Shown: piece after piece, positions 1 through 8,254 of the stretch
Numbering within the stretch: position 1 is the first letter of the stretch
Layout: every line of letters starts with the position of its first letter
DNA from: Duganella flavida
Lineage (GTDB): Bacteria > Pseudomonadota > Gammaproteobacteria > Burkholderiales > Burkholderiaceae_D
Direction: 5' to 3'
Assembly: GCF_009857445.1 (NCBI RefSeq)
Contig: NZ_WWCN01000014.1
Location: forward strand, 124,001-188,000
DNA length: 64,000 nucleotides
Made by a program: the position numbers and the translations under genes
Notes under the pieces: generated by a model
The model's database searches: none
What the model was told of the DNA's origin: nothing
What the model saw: the letters and a program-made list of their open reading frames with translations, nothing else

Positions 1-182
1 TCATGGATCAAGTCCACCGCCGCACCAGGCGGATCGGGCACTTTCTCGCCTTCGCCCAGCCAGTACGGCGGACGGTTCTGGTCCATATAGCCGACGCGGA
101 TGGGAATGCACTGCCCGGCGGGCTGTGCAGCACCGGCAGTGGCCGCAGCCAACATCAGCAATATGCCAGCGCGCAGCCTCAT
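1..182 (-). CDS. Periplasmic solute-binding protein, N-terminal part only
   Basis: The 60 codons visible here start at ATG 182 and run off the left edge. The first 20 residues (MRLRAGILLMLAAATAGAAQ) form a classical signal peptide with an AGA-A cleavage site. The mature part reads VGYMDQNRPPYWLGEG and continues to PPGAAVDLIH, the pattern with which family 3 extracellular solute-binding proteins begin (xVGYxxxPPYxxxxxxGxxxDLxx). It lies 8 bases downstream of ftsB on the same strand, so it could be cotranscribed with eno-ftsB. Ligand unknown. The family call is based on the N-terminus only. Confidence 0.6.
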   Translation of the reverse strand, partial: MRLRAGILLMLAAATAGAAQPAGQCIPIRVGYMDQNRPPYWLGEGEKVPDPPGAAVDLIH

Positions 183-190
183 GGGAATTC

Positions 191-520
191 TCAGTGTTCG
201 GAAGGTTCTGCTGGCTTGGGCGCCAACGGTGCAAGAGCAGCAGCTTGGCCCTTGCCGACGATTTGCACAAAAATCTCGTTTTGCTTGATCATGCTGAGCT
301 CGTAGCGAGCCCGCTCTTCGACCGCGCCGGTGCCGTCCTTGAGGTCGCGCACTTCGGAGTCGAGTTTGGCATTACGGGCGATCAGCTCCGCATTCTTCTG
401 GTGCGCCGCGTCGACCTGCGCTTCAAAATCCTTCACGCGCAGCCAGCCGCCCTTCCCCAGCCACAGCGGGTACTGGATCAGCAGCAGCAAGAAAGCCAGT
501 GCGAGGGTAATCAGGCGCAT
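191..520 (-). CDS. ftsB: Cell division protein FtsB
   Basis: Small bitopic division protein of 109 aa that joins FtsQ and FtsL in the divisome. Residues 1-20 are a single membrane helix (MRLITLALAFLLLLIQYPLW), followed by a periplasmic coiled coil at about 28-70 and the family motif VEERARYELSMIKQNEIF. The Pro/Ala-rich tail is typical of betaproteobacterial members. It follows eno with a 42-base gap, the eno-ftsB order conserved widely in beta- and gammaproteobacteria, which supports the call. No strong Shine-Dalgarno sequence precedes the ATG; a stem-loop sits 10 bases upstream. Confidence 0.95.
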   Translation of the reverse strand: MRLITLALAFLLLLIQYPLWLGKGGWLRVKDFEAQVDAAHQKNAELIARNAKLDSEVRDLKDGTGAVEERARYELSMIKQNEIFVQIVGKGQAAALAPLAPKPAEPSEH

Positions 521-530
521 AACATCAGAT

Positions 531-552
531 GCGGCCGGATTGCTCCGGCCGC
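531..552 (-). promoter_or_regulatory. Stem-loop between eno and ftsB
   Basis: GCGGCCGGA-TTGC-TCCGGCCGC, a perfect 9-bp GC stem with a 4-base loop, fills half of the eno-ftsB gap and ends 10 bases before the ftsB ATG. No T tract follows, so it is unlikely to be a full terminator; it may act as partial attenuator or as a 3' end stabiliser of the abundant eno message. Function is inference. Confidence 0.5.
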
Positions 553-562
553 GCTTACTTAA

Positions 563-1846
563 TTACTTCAGATTATAGAACGCATCGCGGCCTGGGTAGG
601 ACGCGATTTCGCCCAGATCTTCTTCGATACGCAGCAGCTGGTTGTACTTGGCCATGCGGTCCGAACGCGACATCGAGCCGGTCTTGATCTGCAGGGCGTT
701 GGTACCAACGGCGATATCAGCGATGGTCGAATCTTCGGTTTCGCCCGAACGGTGCGAGATCACGGCGGTGTAGCCGGCGCGCTTGGCCATTTCGATCGCA
801 GCGAAGGTTTCGGTCAGGGTGCCGATCTGGTTGATCTTGATCAGGATCGAGTTGGCGATACCTTTCTGGATGCCTTCTTTCAGGATCTTGGTGTTGGTGA
901 CATACAGGTCGTCGCCCACCAGCTGGACTTTCTGGCCCAGTTCCTTGGTCAGGATGGCCCAGCCGTCCCAGTCGCCTTCGTGCATCGCGTCTTCGATCGA
1001 GATGATCGGGTACTTGTCGCACCAGGTCGCCAGCAAATTCGTAAATTCAGTTGCGCTCAGCGACAGGCCTTCGCCTTCCAGTTCGTACTTGCCGTCTTTG
1101 TAGAATTCCGACGCAGCGCAGTCCAGGCCGATAGCGATCTGGGTGCCTGGCTCGTAGCCGGCTTGTTCGATTGCTTCGATGATCAGCTTGATCGCTTCTT
1201 CGTGGTTCGCCAGCGAAGGAGCAAAGCCGCCTTCATCGCCGACGGCGGTGTTCAGGCCCTTCTTGTGCAGGATCTTTTTCAGGGTGTGGAATACTTCCGC
1301 GCCGTAGCGTACGGCTTCCTTGAACGACGGCGCACCAACTGGAATGATCATGAATTCCTGGATGTCCAGGTTGTTGTCGGCGTGCGCGCCACCGTTGATC
1401 ACGTTCATCATCGGTACTGGCAGCTGCATCGCGCCCGAACCGCCGAAGTAGCGGTACAGCGGCAGGCCGGCTTCTTCAGCAGCGGCTTTGGCGACCGCCA
1501 TCGATACCGCCAGCATGGCGTTGGCGCCCAGGCGAGCCTTGTTTTCGGTGCCGTCCAGGTCGATCAGAGTGCGGTCCAGGAAAGCTTGTTCATTGGCGTC
1601 CAGGCCCATGATGGCTTCCGAGATTTCGGTGTTGATGTTTTCGCAGGCTTTCAGTACGCCCTTGCCGAAGTAACGCTTAGGATCGCCATCACGCAGTTCA
1701 ATCGCTTCGCGCGAACCGGTCGATGCACCCGACGGTACGGCGGCACGGCCCATCACACCGGATTCCAGCAGCACGTCGCATTCGACGGTTGGATTGCCGC
1801 GCGAATCGATTACTTCACGGCCGATAATATCAACGATAGCACTCAT
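563..1846 (-). CDS. eno: Enolase (phosphopyruvate hydratase)
   Basis: Converts 2-phosphoglycerate to phosphoenolpyruvate in glycolysis; also a component of RNA degradosomes in some bacteria. 427 aa, the usual length. N-terminal domain begins SAIVDIIGREVIDSRGNPT; substrate loop GASTGSREAIELRD at about 40; catalytic acid in VGDEGGFAPS (about 205); metal-binding Asp in EDAMHEGDW and GDDLYVTN; catalytic Lys in ILIKINQIGT and the SHRSGETED loop near 365. Start ATG 1846 is chosen over an in-frame TTG 12 bases upstream because GGAG sits 7 bases before it and the family starts there. Follows pyrG-kdsA on the same strand with its own promoter in between. Confidence 0.98.
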   Translation of the reverse strand: MSAIVDIIGREVIDSRGNPTVECDVLLESGVMGRAAVPSGASTGSREAIELRDGDPKRYFGKGVLKACENINTEISEAIMGLDANEQAFLDRTLIDLDGTENKARLGANAMLAVSMAVAKAAAEEAGLPLYRYFGGSGAMQLPVPMMNVINGGAHADNNLDIQEFMIIPVGAPSFKEAVRYGAEVFHTLKKILHKKGLNTAVGDEGGFAPSLANHEEAIKLIIEAIEQAGYEPGTQIAIGLDCAASEFYKDGKYELEGEGLSLSATEFTNLLATWCDKYPIISIEDAMHEGDWDGWAILTKELGQKVQLVGDDLYVTNTKILKEGIQKGIANSILIKINQIGTLTETFAAIEMAKRAGYTAVISHRSGETEDSTIADIAVGTNALQIKTGSMSRSDRMAKYNQLLRIEEDLGEIASYPGRDAFYNLK

Positions 1847-1912
1847 GTCATTCTCCAAAGTTAGGCGATACGGAGTCGCGCCGCGTCTTTACGCGCGTTG
1901 CGAACAAGCAGA

Positions 1913-1941
1913 ATTGTACCCGGTGCGTGAAAGATTGCTAA
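1913..1941 (-). promoter_or_regulatory. Probable sigma-70 promoter of eno
   Basis: On the minus strand TTAGCA (1941-1936), a 17-base spacer and TACAAT (1918-1913) match the sigma-70 consensus at 4/6 and 5/6 positions. The expected start would give a leader of about 60 bases before the eno ATG. It also overlaps a 7-bp inverted repeat (CCCGGTG/CACCGGG). Confidence 0.5.
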
Positions 1942-1965
1942 ATTTTCCACACCGGGCAAGTTGAT

Positions 1966-2820
1966 TTAGTTAAAGCTGTTCTCCAGGAAGCCAGCTTTTT
2001 TGGTGATGCGGTCCAACTCGATCAGAACGGACAGCAAATCCTTCATTTTGCCCAGCGGGACGGCGTTAGGGCCGTCCGACAGTGCTTCTGCAGGATTAGG
2101 ATGGGTTTCCATGAACAGGCCGTCGACGCCGACCGCTACCGCTGCACGCGACAGCACCGGCACCATTTCGCGCATGCCGCCCGAGGAAGTGCCATTACCG
2201 CCTGGCAGCTGTACCGAGTGGGTAGCATCGAACACGACCGGTGCGCCGGTTTCGCGCATGATAGCCAGCGAGCGCATGTCGGACACCAGGTTGTTGTAGC
2301 CGAACGAGGCGCCGCGTTCGCAGGCCATGAAGTTGTCTTCTGGCAGACCGGCTTCCTTGGCGGCAGCGCGGGCTTTGTCGATGACGTTCTTCATGTCATG
2401 CGGAGCCAGGAACTGGCCCTTCTTGATGTTGACCGGCAGGCCGGACTGCGCGCAGGCGATGATGAAATCGGTCTGGCGGCACAGGAAGGCCGGGGTCTGC
2501 AGTACGTCCACCACTTTCGAAGCCACTTCAATGTCTTCGATCGAGTGCACGTCGGTCAGCACCGGCACGTTCAGCTCGCGCTTGACGGCGGCCAGGATCT
2601 CCAGGCCCTGCTCGCGGCCAGGACCGCGGTAGGATTTGCCCGAAGAACGGTTGGCCTTGTCGAACGAGGCCTTGAAGATGAACGGGATGCCCAGCTCAGT
2701 GGTGATGTCCTTCAGCGTGCCGGCGGTGTCGAACGCCATCTGGCGCGATTCAACCACACAGTTACCGGAGATCAGGAAGAACGGTTGGTCCAGGCCGACG
2801 TCGAATCCGCACAGTTTCAT
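1966..2820 (-). CDS. kdsA: 3-deoxy-D-manno-octulosonate 8-phosphate synthase
   Basis: Condenses phosphoenolpyruvate with arabinose 5-phosphate to KDO-8-phosphate for the lipopolysaccharide core. 284 aa TIM barrel, usual length. Visible motifs: SGNCVVES near residue 18, FKASFDKANRSS near 50, YRGPG, PVLTDVHS, and a C-terminal METHPNPAEALSDGPNA. The residue that separates the two classes (Asn in the metal-free E. coli enzyme, Cys in metal-dependent ones) reads Cys here (GNCVVES), so a metal-dependent enzyme is predicted. The ATG overlaps the pyrG stop (ATGA), and AAGGAG inside the pyrG end serves as ribosome site: translational coupling. Confidence 0.97.
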   Translation of the reverse strand: MKLCGFDVGLDQPFFLISGNCVVESRQMAFDTAGTLKDITTELGIPFIFKASFDKANRSSGKSYRGPGREQGLEILAAVKRELNVPVLTDVHSIEDIEVASKVVDVLQTPAFLCRQTDFIIACAQSGLPVNIKKGQFLAPHDMKNVIDKARAAAKEAGLPEDNFMACERGASFGYNNLVSDMRSLAIMRETGAPVVFDATHSVQLPGGNGTSSGGMREMVPVLSRAAVAVGVDGLFMETHPNPAEALSDGPNAVPLGKMKDLLSVLIELDRITKKAGFLENSFN

Positions 2821-4478
2821 GCCACTTCTCCTTGCAGCCCGCCAGCAGCCTTGTGGGCCAGCGCCGCCTTGATGTAAGACGTGAACAGCGGGTGGCCGTC
2901 ACGCGGGGTCGATTTGAATTCTGGGTGGTACTGCACGCCCATGTACCATGGGTGCGAATTGTCGCCGGTACGCGGCAGTTCCATGATTTCGCACAGGTCT
3001 TCAGTTGGGGTGCGCGCCGCCACCACCAGGCCAGCCGCTTCGACGCGTGGCAGGTAGTGGTTGTTGGCTTCGTAACGGTGGCGGTGACGCTCGGTCACCA
3101 CTGCGCCGTAGATTTCCGATGCCAGCGTGCCCGGCTTGATGGCGCAGGTTTGCGCGCCCAGGCGCATGGTGCCGCCCAGATCGGAGTTCTCGTCACGTTT
3201 TTCAACCTTGCCGTCCTGGCCTTGCCATTCGTCGATCAGGGCGACCACTGGCTGCGGGGTACCCAGGTCGAACTCGGTCGAGTTGGCGCCGGTCAGGCCA
3301 GCCTTGTGGCGGGCGTATTCGATCAGTGCCACTTGCATGCCGAGGCAGATGCCCAGGTAAGGGATCTTGTTTTCACGGGCGAATTGCGCTGCCAGGATTT
3401 TGCCTTCCACGCCGCGCTTGCCGAAGCCGCCCGGTACCAGGATGGCGTCGTACTTGGCCAGCGAGGCACAGCCGGTGGTTTCGATTTCTTCCGAATCGAT
3501 GTACTCGATGTTGACTTTCGACTCGGTGTGGATGCCGGCGTGACGCAGCGCTTCGGTCAGCGATTTGTACGACTCGGTCAGTTCCACGTACTTGCCGACC
3601 ATGCCGATCGAGACTTCTGCCTTCGGATGTTCTTGCGCGTAGATCAGCTTGCTCCAGACCGACAGGTCGGCTGGGGCCGGGTTGATGTCCAGCGCTTCGC
3701 AGATGATCGCGTCCAGGCCTTGGTCGTGCAGCATTTGCGGCACTTTGTAGATGGTGTCGACGTCCCACACCGAGATCACGGCCTGCTCTTCGATGTTCGA
3801 GAACAGCGAGATTTTGGCGCGCTCGTCGTCCGGGATCGGACGGTCGGCACGGCACAGCAGCGCGTTAGGCGAGATGCCGATTTCGCGCAGTTTCTGTACC
3901 GAGTGCTGGGTCGGCTTGGTCTTCAGTTCGCCGGCGGAGGCGATGTACGGCACCAGGGTCAGGTGCACGAAAGCGGCGTTCTTGCGGCCTGCGCGCAGGC
4001 TCAGCTGGCGAGCGGCTTCCAGGAACGGCAGCGATTCGATATCGCCCACGGTACCGCCGATTTCGCACAGGGCCACGTCGTAGCCTTCAGCGCCGCGACG
4101 GATGTAGTCCTGGATTTCGTTGGTGATGTGCGGGATGACCTGTACGGTCTTGCCCAGGTATTCGCCGCGGCGTTCCTTGCGGATCACCGATTCGTAGATC
4201 TGGCCGGTGGTGAAGTTGTTCACCTTCTTCATGCGGGTGCTGATGAAGCGCTCGTAGTGACCCAGGTCCAGGTCGGTTTCAGCGCCGTCATCGGTGACGA
4301 ACACTTCGCCGTGCTGCATAGGGGACATGGTGCCCGGATCAACGTTGATGTACGGATCCAGCTTGAGCATGGTGACTTTGAGGCCGCGCGATTCGAGGAT
4401 CGCAGCGAGAGAGGCAGCGGCGATCCCTTTACCCAGGGAAGACACGACGCCGCCAGTGACGAAGACAAATTTGGTCAT
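2817..4478 (-). CDS. pyrG: CTP synthase (glutamine-hydrolysing)
   Basis: Makes CTP from UTP, ATP and glutamine. 553 aa. N-terminal synthetase domain (1-270) starts TKFVFVTGGVVSSLGKGI, with the P-loop-like SSLGKG and the PGTMSPMQHGEV segment. C-terminal class I glutamine amidotransferase (about 295-540) has the nucleophile in GICLGMQ and the His/Glu pair in VQYHPEFKS. The start is set at the conserved MTKFVFVTGG although an in-frame ATG lies 24 bases upstream; neither has a strong Shine-Dalgarno sequence. First gene of the pyrG-kdsA pair with a 4-base overlap; this pair next to eno is common in proteobacteria. Confidence 0.98.
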   Translation of the reverse strand: MTKFVFVTGGVVSSLGKGIAAASLAAILESRGLKVTMLKLDPYINVDPGTMSPMQHGEVFVTDDGAETDLDLGHYERFISTRMKKVNNFTTGQIYESVIRKERRGEYLGKTVQVIPHITNEIQDYIRRGAEGYDVALCEIGGTVGDIESLPFLEAARQLSLRAGRKNAAFVHLTLVPYIASAGELKTKPTQHSVQKLREIGISPNALLCRADRPIPDDERAKISLFSNIEEQAVISVWDVDTIYKVPQMLHDQGLDAIICEALDINPAPADLSVWSKLIYAQEHPKAEVSIGMVGKYVELTESYKSLTEALRHAGIHTESKVNIEYIDSEEIETTGCASLAKYDAILVPGGFGKRGVEGKILAAQFARENKIPYLGICLGMQVALIEYARHKAGLTGANSTEFDLGTPQPVVALIDEWQGQDGKVEKRDENSDLGGTMRLGAQTCAIKPGTLASEIYGAVVTERHRHRYEANNHYLPRVEAAGLVVAARTPTEDLCEIMELPRTGDNSHPWYMGVQYHPEFKSTPRDGHPLFTSYIKAALAHKAAGGLQGEVA

Positions 4479-4515
4479 TGCGGAAGGTGCCGAACGGCAC
4501 ATGCGGGAAATTGAA

Positions 4516-4544
4516 ATTATATCCTAAAACGGCCAATTCTTCAC
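4516..4544 (-). promoter_or_regulatory. Probable promoter of pyrG-kdsA
   Basis: A perfect TATAAT lies at 4521-4516 on the minus strand, 38 bases from the pyrG ATG; a poor -35 (GTGAAG, 3/6) is 17 bases upstream at 4544-4539. The leader would be about 30 bases. Confidence 0.4.
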
Positions 4545-4622
4545 CTTCCGTGTGCATCAGCGTACAGATCCGGCTTGCACAAAAGAACAAAATGACAACT
4601 CAATAATGAAAGGAGATTCGTC

Positions 4623-5048
4623 ATGAGCTACGAAGATCGTGATCAATATGGCATGTATGTAGACAACGGCCACAAAGGCCCCGGACCTGAACTAATGGGG
4701 GCCGACACCGTGATTGGCGACCACGTCCACAACCTGAAAAACGAGCACCTCGGCGAGATCAAGGAGATCATGCTGGATATGCGTACCGGCAAAATCGCCT
4801 ATGCGGTGATGGCCTCGGGCGGCGTGCTGGGCATCGGCGAGAAGCTGTTTGCCGTGCCGTGGGAAGCGCTAACGCTGGACACCATCAACAAGCGCTTCAC
4901 GCTCAACCTCGACAAGGAGCGCATCGAGGCCGCGCCCGGCTTTGACAAGGACCATTGGCCAGACATGGCCAACCAGACCTGGGCCAGCCAGGTGCATGAC
5001 TACTACAGCGCCGGCGCCAGCCTGCGCCGCGACCTTGGCTCACGCTAG
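4623..5048 (+). CDS. PRC-barrel domain protein
   Basis: 141 aa soluble protein. Residues 25-100 form a PRC-barrel: ADTVIGDHVHNLKNEHLGEI, KEIMLDMRTGKIAYAVMA and the LFAVPWEALTLD strand are the standard pattern. The C-terminal DKDHWPDMANQTWASQVHDYY extension is common in stress-associated members. Start ATG 4623 is supported by AAAGGAG nine bases upstream. Molecular function of such proteins is unclear; related ones are often induced by stress. The stop is shared with the convergent dnaE2 stop (CTAG). Confidence 0.85.
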   Translation: MSYEDRDQYGMYVDNGHKGPGPELMGADTVIGDHVHNLKNEHLGEIKEIMLDMRTGKIAYAVMASGGVLGIGEKLFAVPWEALTLDTINKRFTLNLDKERIEAAPGFDKDHWPDMANQTWASQVHDYYSAGASLRRDLGSR

Positions 5049-8000
5049 CAGAAATCGCGGCTGATGGTCGGCAGCCGTCCCAGCAAATGGGACATGTCGA
5101 CCAGCCGCTTGGCAACCAGGTGGCGCACCATGCCCTCTTGTTGCCACACGCCATACACCCCCAGCAGCGGCGCACTCAGCACCTCGCGCCGCTGCTGTTC
5201 CAGCAAGGCCGGCCAGATGATGACGTTGACGTTGCCGGTCTCATCCTCCAGTGTCATGAAGATCACCCCCTTGGCGGTGCCAGGACGCTGGCGCACCGTG
5301 ACCATGCCGCAGGCGCGCGCCAGCATGTTGTTGGTGTAAGTGTTGAGCACCTCGGCCGGCATGAAGCGATGCTTCAACAGCGTCTCGCGCAGCAGCGCCA
5401 GCGGATGGCGGCCCAAGGTCAGACCGTGCGAGCGGTAGTCGCCGAGAATGTCCTCGCCTTCGGTCGGCGCGCGCAGAGTGGGCGCGGCTTCGTCCGGCAT
5501 GGTCGGGCGCAGCAGGTCTTTGTCGGGCACGGCGCCGACGGCTTGCCACAGCGCTTGCCGCCGGTGCCCGGCCAACTGGTGCAGCGCGTTGCCGCCGGCC
5601 AGCACGTGCAGCGCATGGCGGTCAAGGTCAGCGCGCCGTGCGAGATCGGCCACGCTGGCGAATGGCCCCTTGCTGCGCGCTTGCTCGATGCGCAGCGCCG
5701 CCGGCTCGCCCATCCCTTTCAGCATATTCAGGCCCAGCCGCACTGCCGGTTGACCTCGCTGGCCGGCCGGCTCCTCCAGCGAGGTCTCCCAGCCGCTGAC
5801 GGCGACGTCGATCTCGCGCACCACCACACCGTGCCGCTTGGCGTCCTGCACCAGCTGAGACGGGCTGTAGAAACCCATCGGCTGGCTATTCAGCAGCGCG
5901 CACAAAAATACCGCCGGCTCGTGGCACTTGATCCATGAACTTGAATAGGTCAGCAGGGCAAAGCTGGCCGAGTGCGATTCAGGGAAACCATATTCACCAA
6001 AGCCTTTGATCTGCTCGCAAATCGCCTTGGCAAAAGCAAGGGGATGGCCACGTGCCGTCATACCGTCGAGAATGCGCTGCTGGTACTTCTCAATGCCTCC
6101 CTTGCGCTTCCAGGCTGCCATGGCGCGCCGCAATTCATCGGCTTCGCCTTCAGTAAAGCCGGCCCCCATCATGGCAATCTGCATCACCTGCTCCTGGAAA
6201 ATCGGCACGCCCAGCGTGCGTTCCAATGCTTTTTCCAGCCCGGGAGGACAATGTACCGCTTCCTTCTTCATGCGCCGTTGCAGGTATGGGTGCACCATCC
6301 CGCCCTGGATCGGTCCCGGCCGCACAATCGCCACCTGGATTACCAAGTCATAAAATTCCTTGGGCCGCAGACGTGGCAGCATGCTCATCTGCGCACGCGA
6401 TTCGATCTGGAATACACCTATCGTATCGGCTTCGCACATCATCTCGTAAGTAGCGGTATCTTCGGGCGGGATCTCGTACAAACTCATTTTCTGTCCGCGA
6501 TGCCGCTCCAGCAAATCGAGTGCGCGCCGCAAGGCCGACAGCATACCCAGCGCCAGCACATCCACCTTCATCAAGCCCAGTTCTTCCAGGTCATCCTTGT
6601 CCCACTGGATGACCTGGCGGCCCTCCATGGTGGCCGCCTCGATCGGCACTAGCCGCGTCAGCTTTTCGTGCGAGATCACAAAACCGCCGGGATGCTGCGA
6701 CAAATGCCGTGGAAAACCCAGCAAGGAAAAGGCAAGCGCCGCCCACTGCTGCGCCAATTGCGATTCCGGATCAAGCCCGCACTCGGCCAGCCGTCCCACC
6801 AGATCATGGCGGCTATCGAACCAGCGCTGTGAAGTACAGACTTTTTCGACGATCGCCAGATCGATGCCCAGCGCTTTACCACTGTCGCGCAGAGCGCTCT
6901 TGGGACGATAGCTGATCACCACGGCGGCCAAGGCGGTGCGGTCGAGGCCGTACTTTTCGTAGATATACTGGATCACCTCTTCGCGCCGCTGGTGCTCAAA
7001 GTCCACGTCGATGTCCGGCGGTTCGTTGCGCTCTTTTGAAATAAAGCGCCCCATCAGCAGCGTGCCGCGCGCAGGATCGACGGCCGTTACGCCCAGCACG
7101 TAGCAAACCGCCGAATTGGCAGCCGAGCCACGGCCCTGGCACAGTATCCCTTGCGACCTTGCAAACCGGACGATGTCATACACGGTGAGGAAATAAGCCT
7201 CGTATTTCAGGTCGGCAATCAGCAGCAGCTCTGCCTCGATCTGGGTACGCACATTTTCAGGTTCGCCAGCGGGCCAGCGCTCCAGCAGGCCCTTCTCTAC
7301 TTCTTGCCGCAGATAGCTGGCTGGCGTGTGGCCGGGCGGAATCAGCTCGTGCGGATATTCGTAGCGCAGCTGTTCGAGGTTGAACTCGCACAGCTCGGCG
7401 ATGCGCAGCGTTTCAGCCAGCGCCGCCGGCGGATACAGGTTGGCCAGCTGCACGCGCGAGCGCAGGTGCTGTTCGGCGTTCTGCGCCAGCGCGTAGCCGC
7501 ACTCGGCCACCGGCTTGCCGATGCGGATCGCCGTCATCGTATCCTGCATCGGCTTGCGCGAACGGACGTGCATGCAGACATGGCCGACCGCCACCACCGG
7601 CATCTGGTGCTGCGCCGCCACCTCGGCAATGCTGAGGCGATGCGCTTCGTCGAAAGAGCGCAGCAGCAGGTTCAGCCCCATCCACGCACGGCCAGGGAAC
7701 GTGGCTTCCATCCACGCCGCCTGCGCGTGCAGCTGGTCCACATCCTGCGGGCGATGCGCAGGATAGTCCGGCAGCAGGATCAGCGAACAATCAGGCAAAC
7801 CTTTGAGGTGCGCAAACGCGGGCGGCGGCGCGGCCAGGTCGGCTGGCGTCAGCAGGTAACTGCCCTTGGCCACGCGGTTGCGCGCAATCGTGATAATTTC
7901 GCAAAGATTGCCATACCCATCACGATTCCGCGCCAGCGCCACCAACGACAAGCCCGGCGTACCATCCGGATTGGTCAGCCGGAAGTAGCTACCGATGATG

Positions 8001-8209
8001 AGCGGGATCTTGCCCTTGGCCTTGGCGTGAGCGCGCACGACGCCGGCCAGTGAGCACTCGTCGGTAATCGCCAGCGCTGCATAATCCAGCTGCACCGCGC
8101 GCGCGACCAACTCCTCCGCATGCGAAGCGCCTTGCAGAAAAGAGAAGTTAGACAAGCAGAACAACTCGGCATAGGCCGGCAGTCCAGAAACGGGCAGTGG
8201 CGAGCTCAT
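5045..8209 (-). CDS. dnaE2: Error-prone DNA polymerase DnaE2 (ImuC)
   Basis: C-family translesion polymerase of the SOS mutasome, which works with ImuA and ImuB. 1054 aa, usual for DnaE2 and shorter than replicative DnaE. PHP domain at 12-220 (AELFCLSNFSFLQGAS, ITDECSLAGVVRAH). Polymerase core: CQGRGSAANSAVCYVLG near 360, catalytic PDIDVDFEH near 398, LMKVDVLALGML near 545, VRPGPIQGGMVHPYL. Helix-hairpin-helix region near 840 and OB fold near 970 (VTVRQRPGTAKGVIF). A LexA box ends 9 bases before the ATG and no Shine-Dalgarno sequence is visible, so the message may be nearly leaderless. Its partners imuA-imuB are about 20 kb away. Confidence 0.96.
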   Translation of the reverse strand: MSSPLPVSGLPAYAELFCLSNFSFLQGASHAEELVARAVQLDYAALAITDECSLAGVVRAHAKAKGKIPLIIGSYFRLTNPDGTPGLSLVALARNRDGYGNLCEIITIARNRVAKGSYLLTPADLAAPPPAFAHLKGLPDCSLILLPDYPAHRPQDVDQLHAQAAWMEATFPGRAWMGLNLLLRSFDEAHRLSIAEVAAQHQMPVVAVGHVCMHVRSRKPMQDTMTAIRIGKPVAECGYALAQNAEQHLRSRVQLANLYPPAALAETLRIAELCEFNLEQLRYEYPHELIPPGHTPASYLRQEVEKGLLERWPAGEPENVRTQIEAELLLIADLKYEAYFLTVYDIVRFARSQGILCQGRGSAANSAVCYVLGVTAVDPARGTLLMGRFISKERNEPPDIDVDFEHQRREEVIQYIYEKYGLDRTALAAVVISYRPKSALRDSGKALGIDLAIVEKVCTSQRWFDSRHDLVGRLAECGLDPESQLAQQWAALAFSLLGFPRHLSQHPGGFVISHEKLTRLVPIEAATMEGRQVIQWDKDDLEELGLMKVDVLALGMLSALRRALDLLERHRGQKMSLYEIPPEDTATYEMMCEADTIGVFQIESRAQMSMLPRLRPKEFYDLVIQVAIVRPGPIQGGMVHPYLQRRMKKEAVHCPPGLEKALERTLGVPIFQEQVMQIAMMGAGFTEGEADELRRAMAAWKRKGGIEKYQQRILDGMTARGHPLAFAKAICEQIKGFGEYGFPESHSASFALLTYSSSWIKCHEPAVFLCALLNSQPMGFYSPSQLVQDAKRHGVVVREIDVAVSGWETSLEEPAGQRGQPAVRLGLNMLKGMGEPAALRIEQARSKGPFASVADLARRADLDRHALHVLAGGNALHQLAGHRRQALWQAVGAVPDKDLLRPTMPDEAAPTLRAPTEGEDILGDYRSHGLTLGRHPLALLRETLLKHRFMPAEVLNTYTNNMLARACGMVTVRQRPGTAKGVIFMTLEDETGNVNVIIWPALLEQQRREVLSAPLLGVYGVWQQEGMVRHLVAKRLVDMSHLLGRLPTISRDFC

Positions 8210-8217
8210 ATTGAATA

Positions 8218-8233
8218 CTGTGTTTTTATACAG
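8218..8233. promoter_or_regulatory. LexA (SOS) box of dnaE2
   Basis: CTGTGTTTTTATACAG fits the CTG-N10-CAG SOS box exactly and is flanked by TA on both sides. It lies 9 bases upstream of the dnaE2 ATG and 22 bases after the preceding gene. Its sequence is almost the same as the box before imuA. Confidence 0.9.
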
Positions 8234-8254
8234 TATTCTACACCACCCTGCGGT

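Noticed and set aside
1919..1956. Inverted repeat CCCGGTG/CACCGGG as kdsA terminator
   Set aside because: Only 7-bp arms with a 24-base loop and no T tract; it overlaps the eno promoter instead.
2832..4514. Open frame of 560 codons opposite pyrG
   Set aside because: Antisense shadow of a near-perfect CTP synthase gene.
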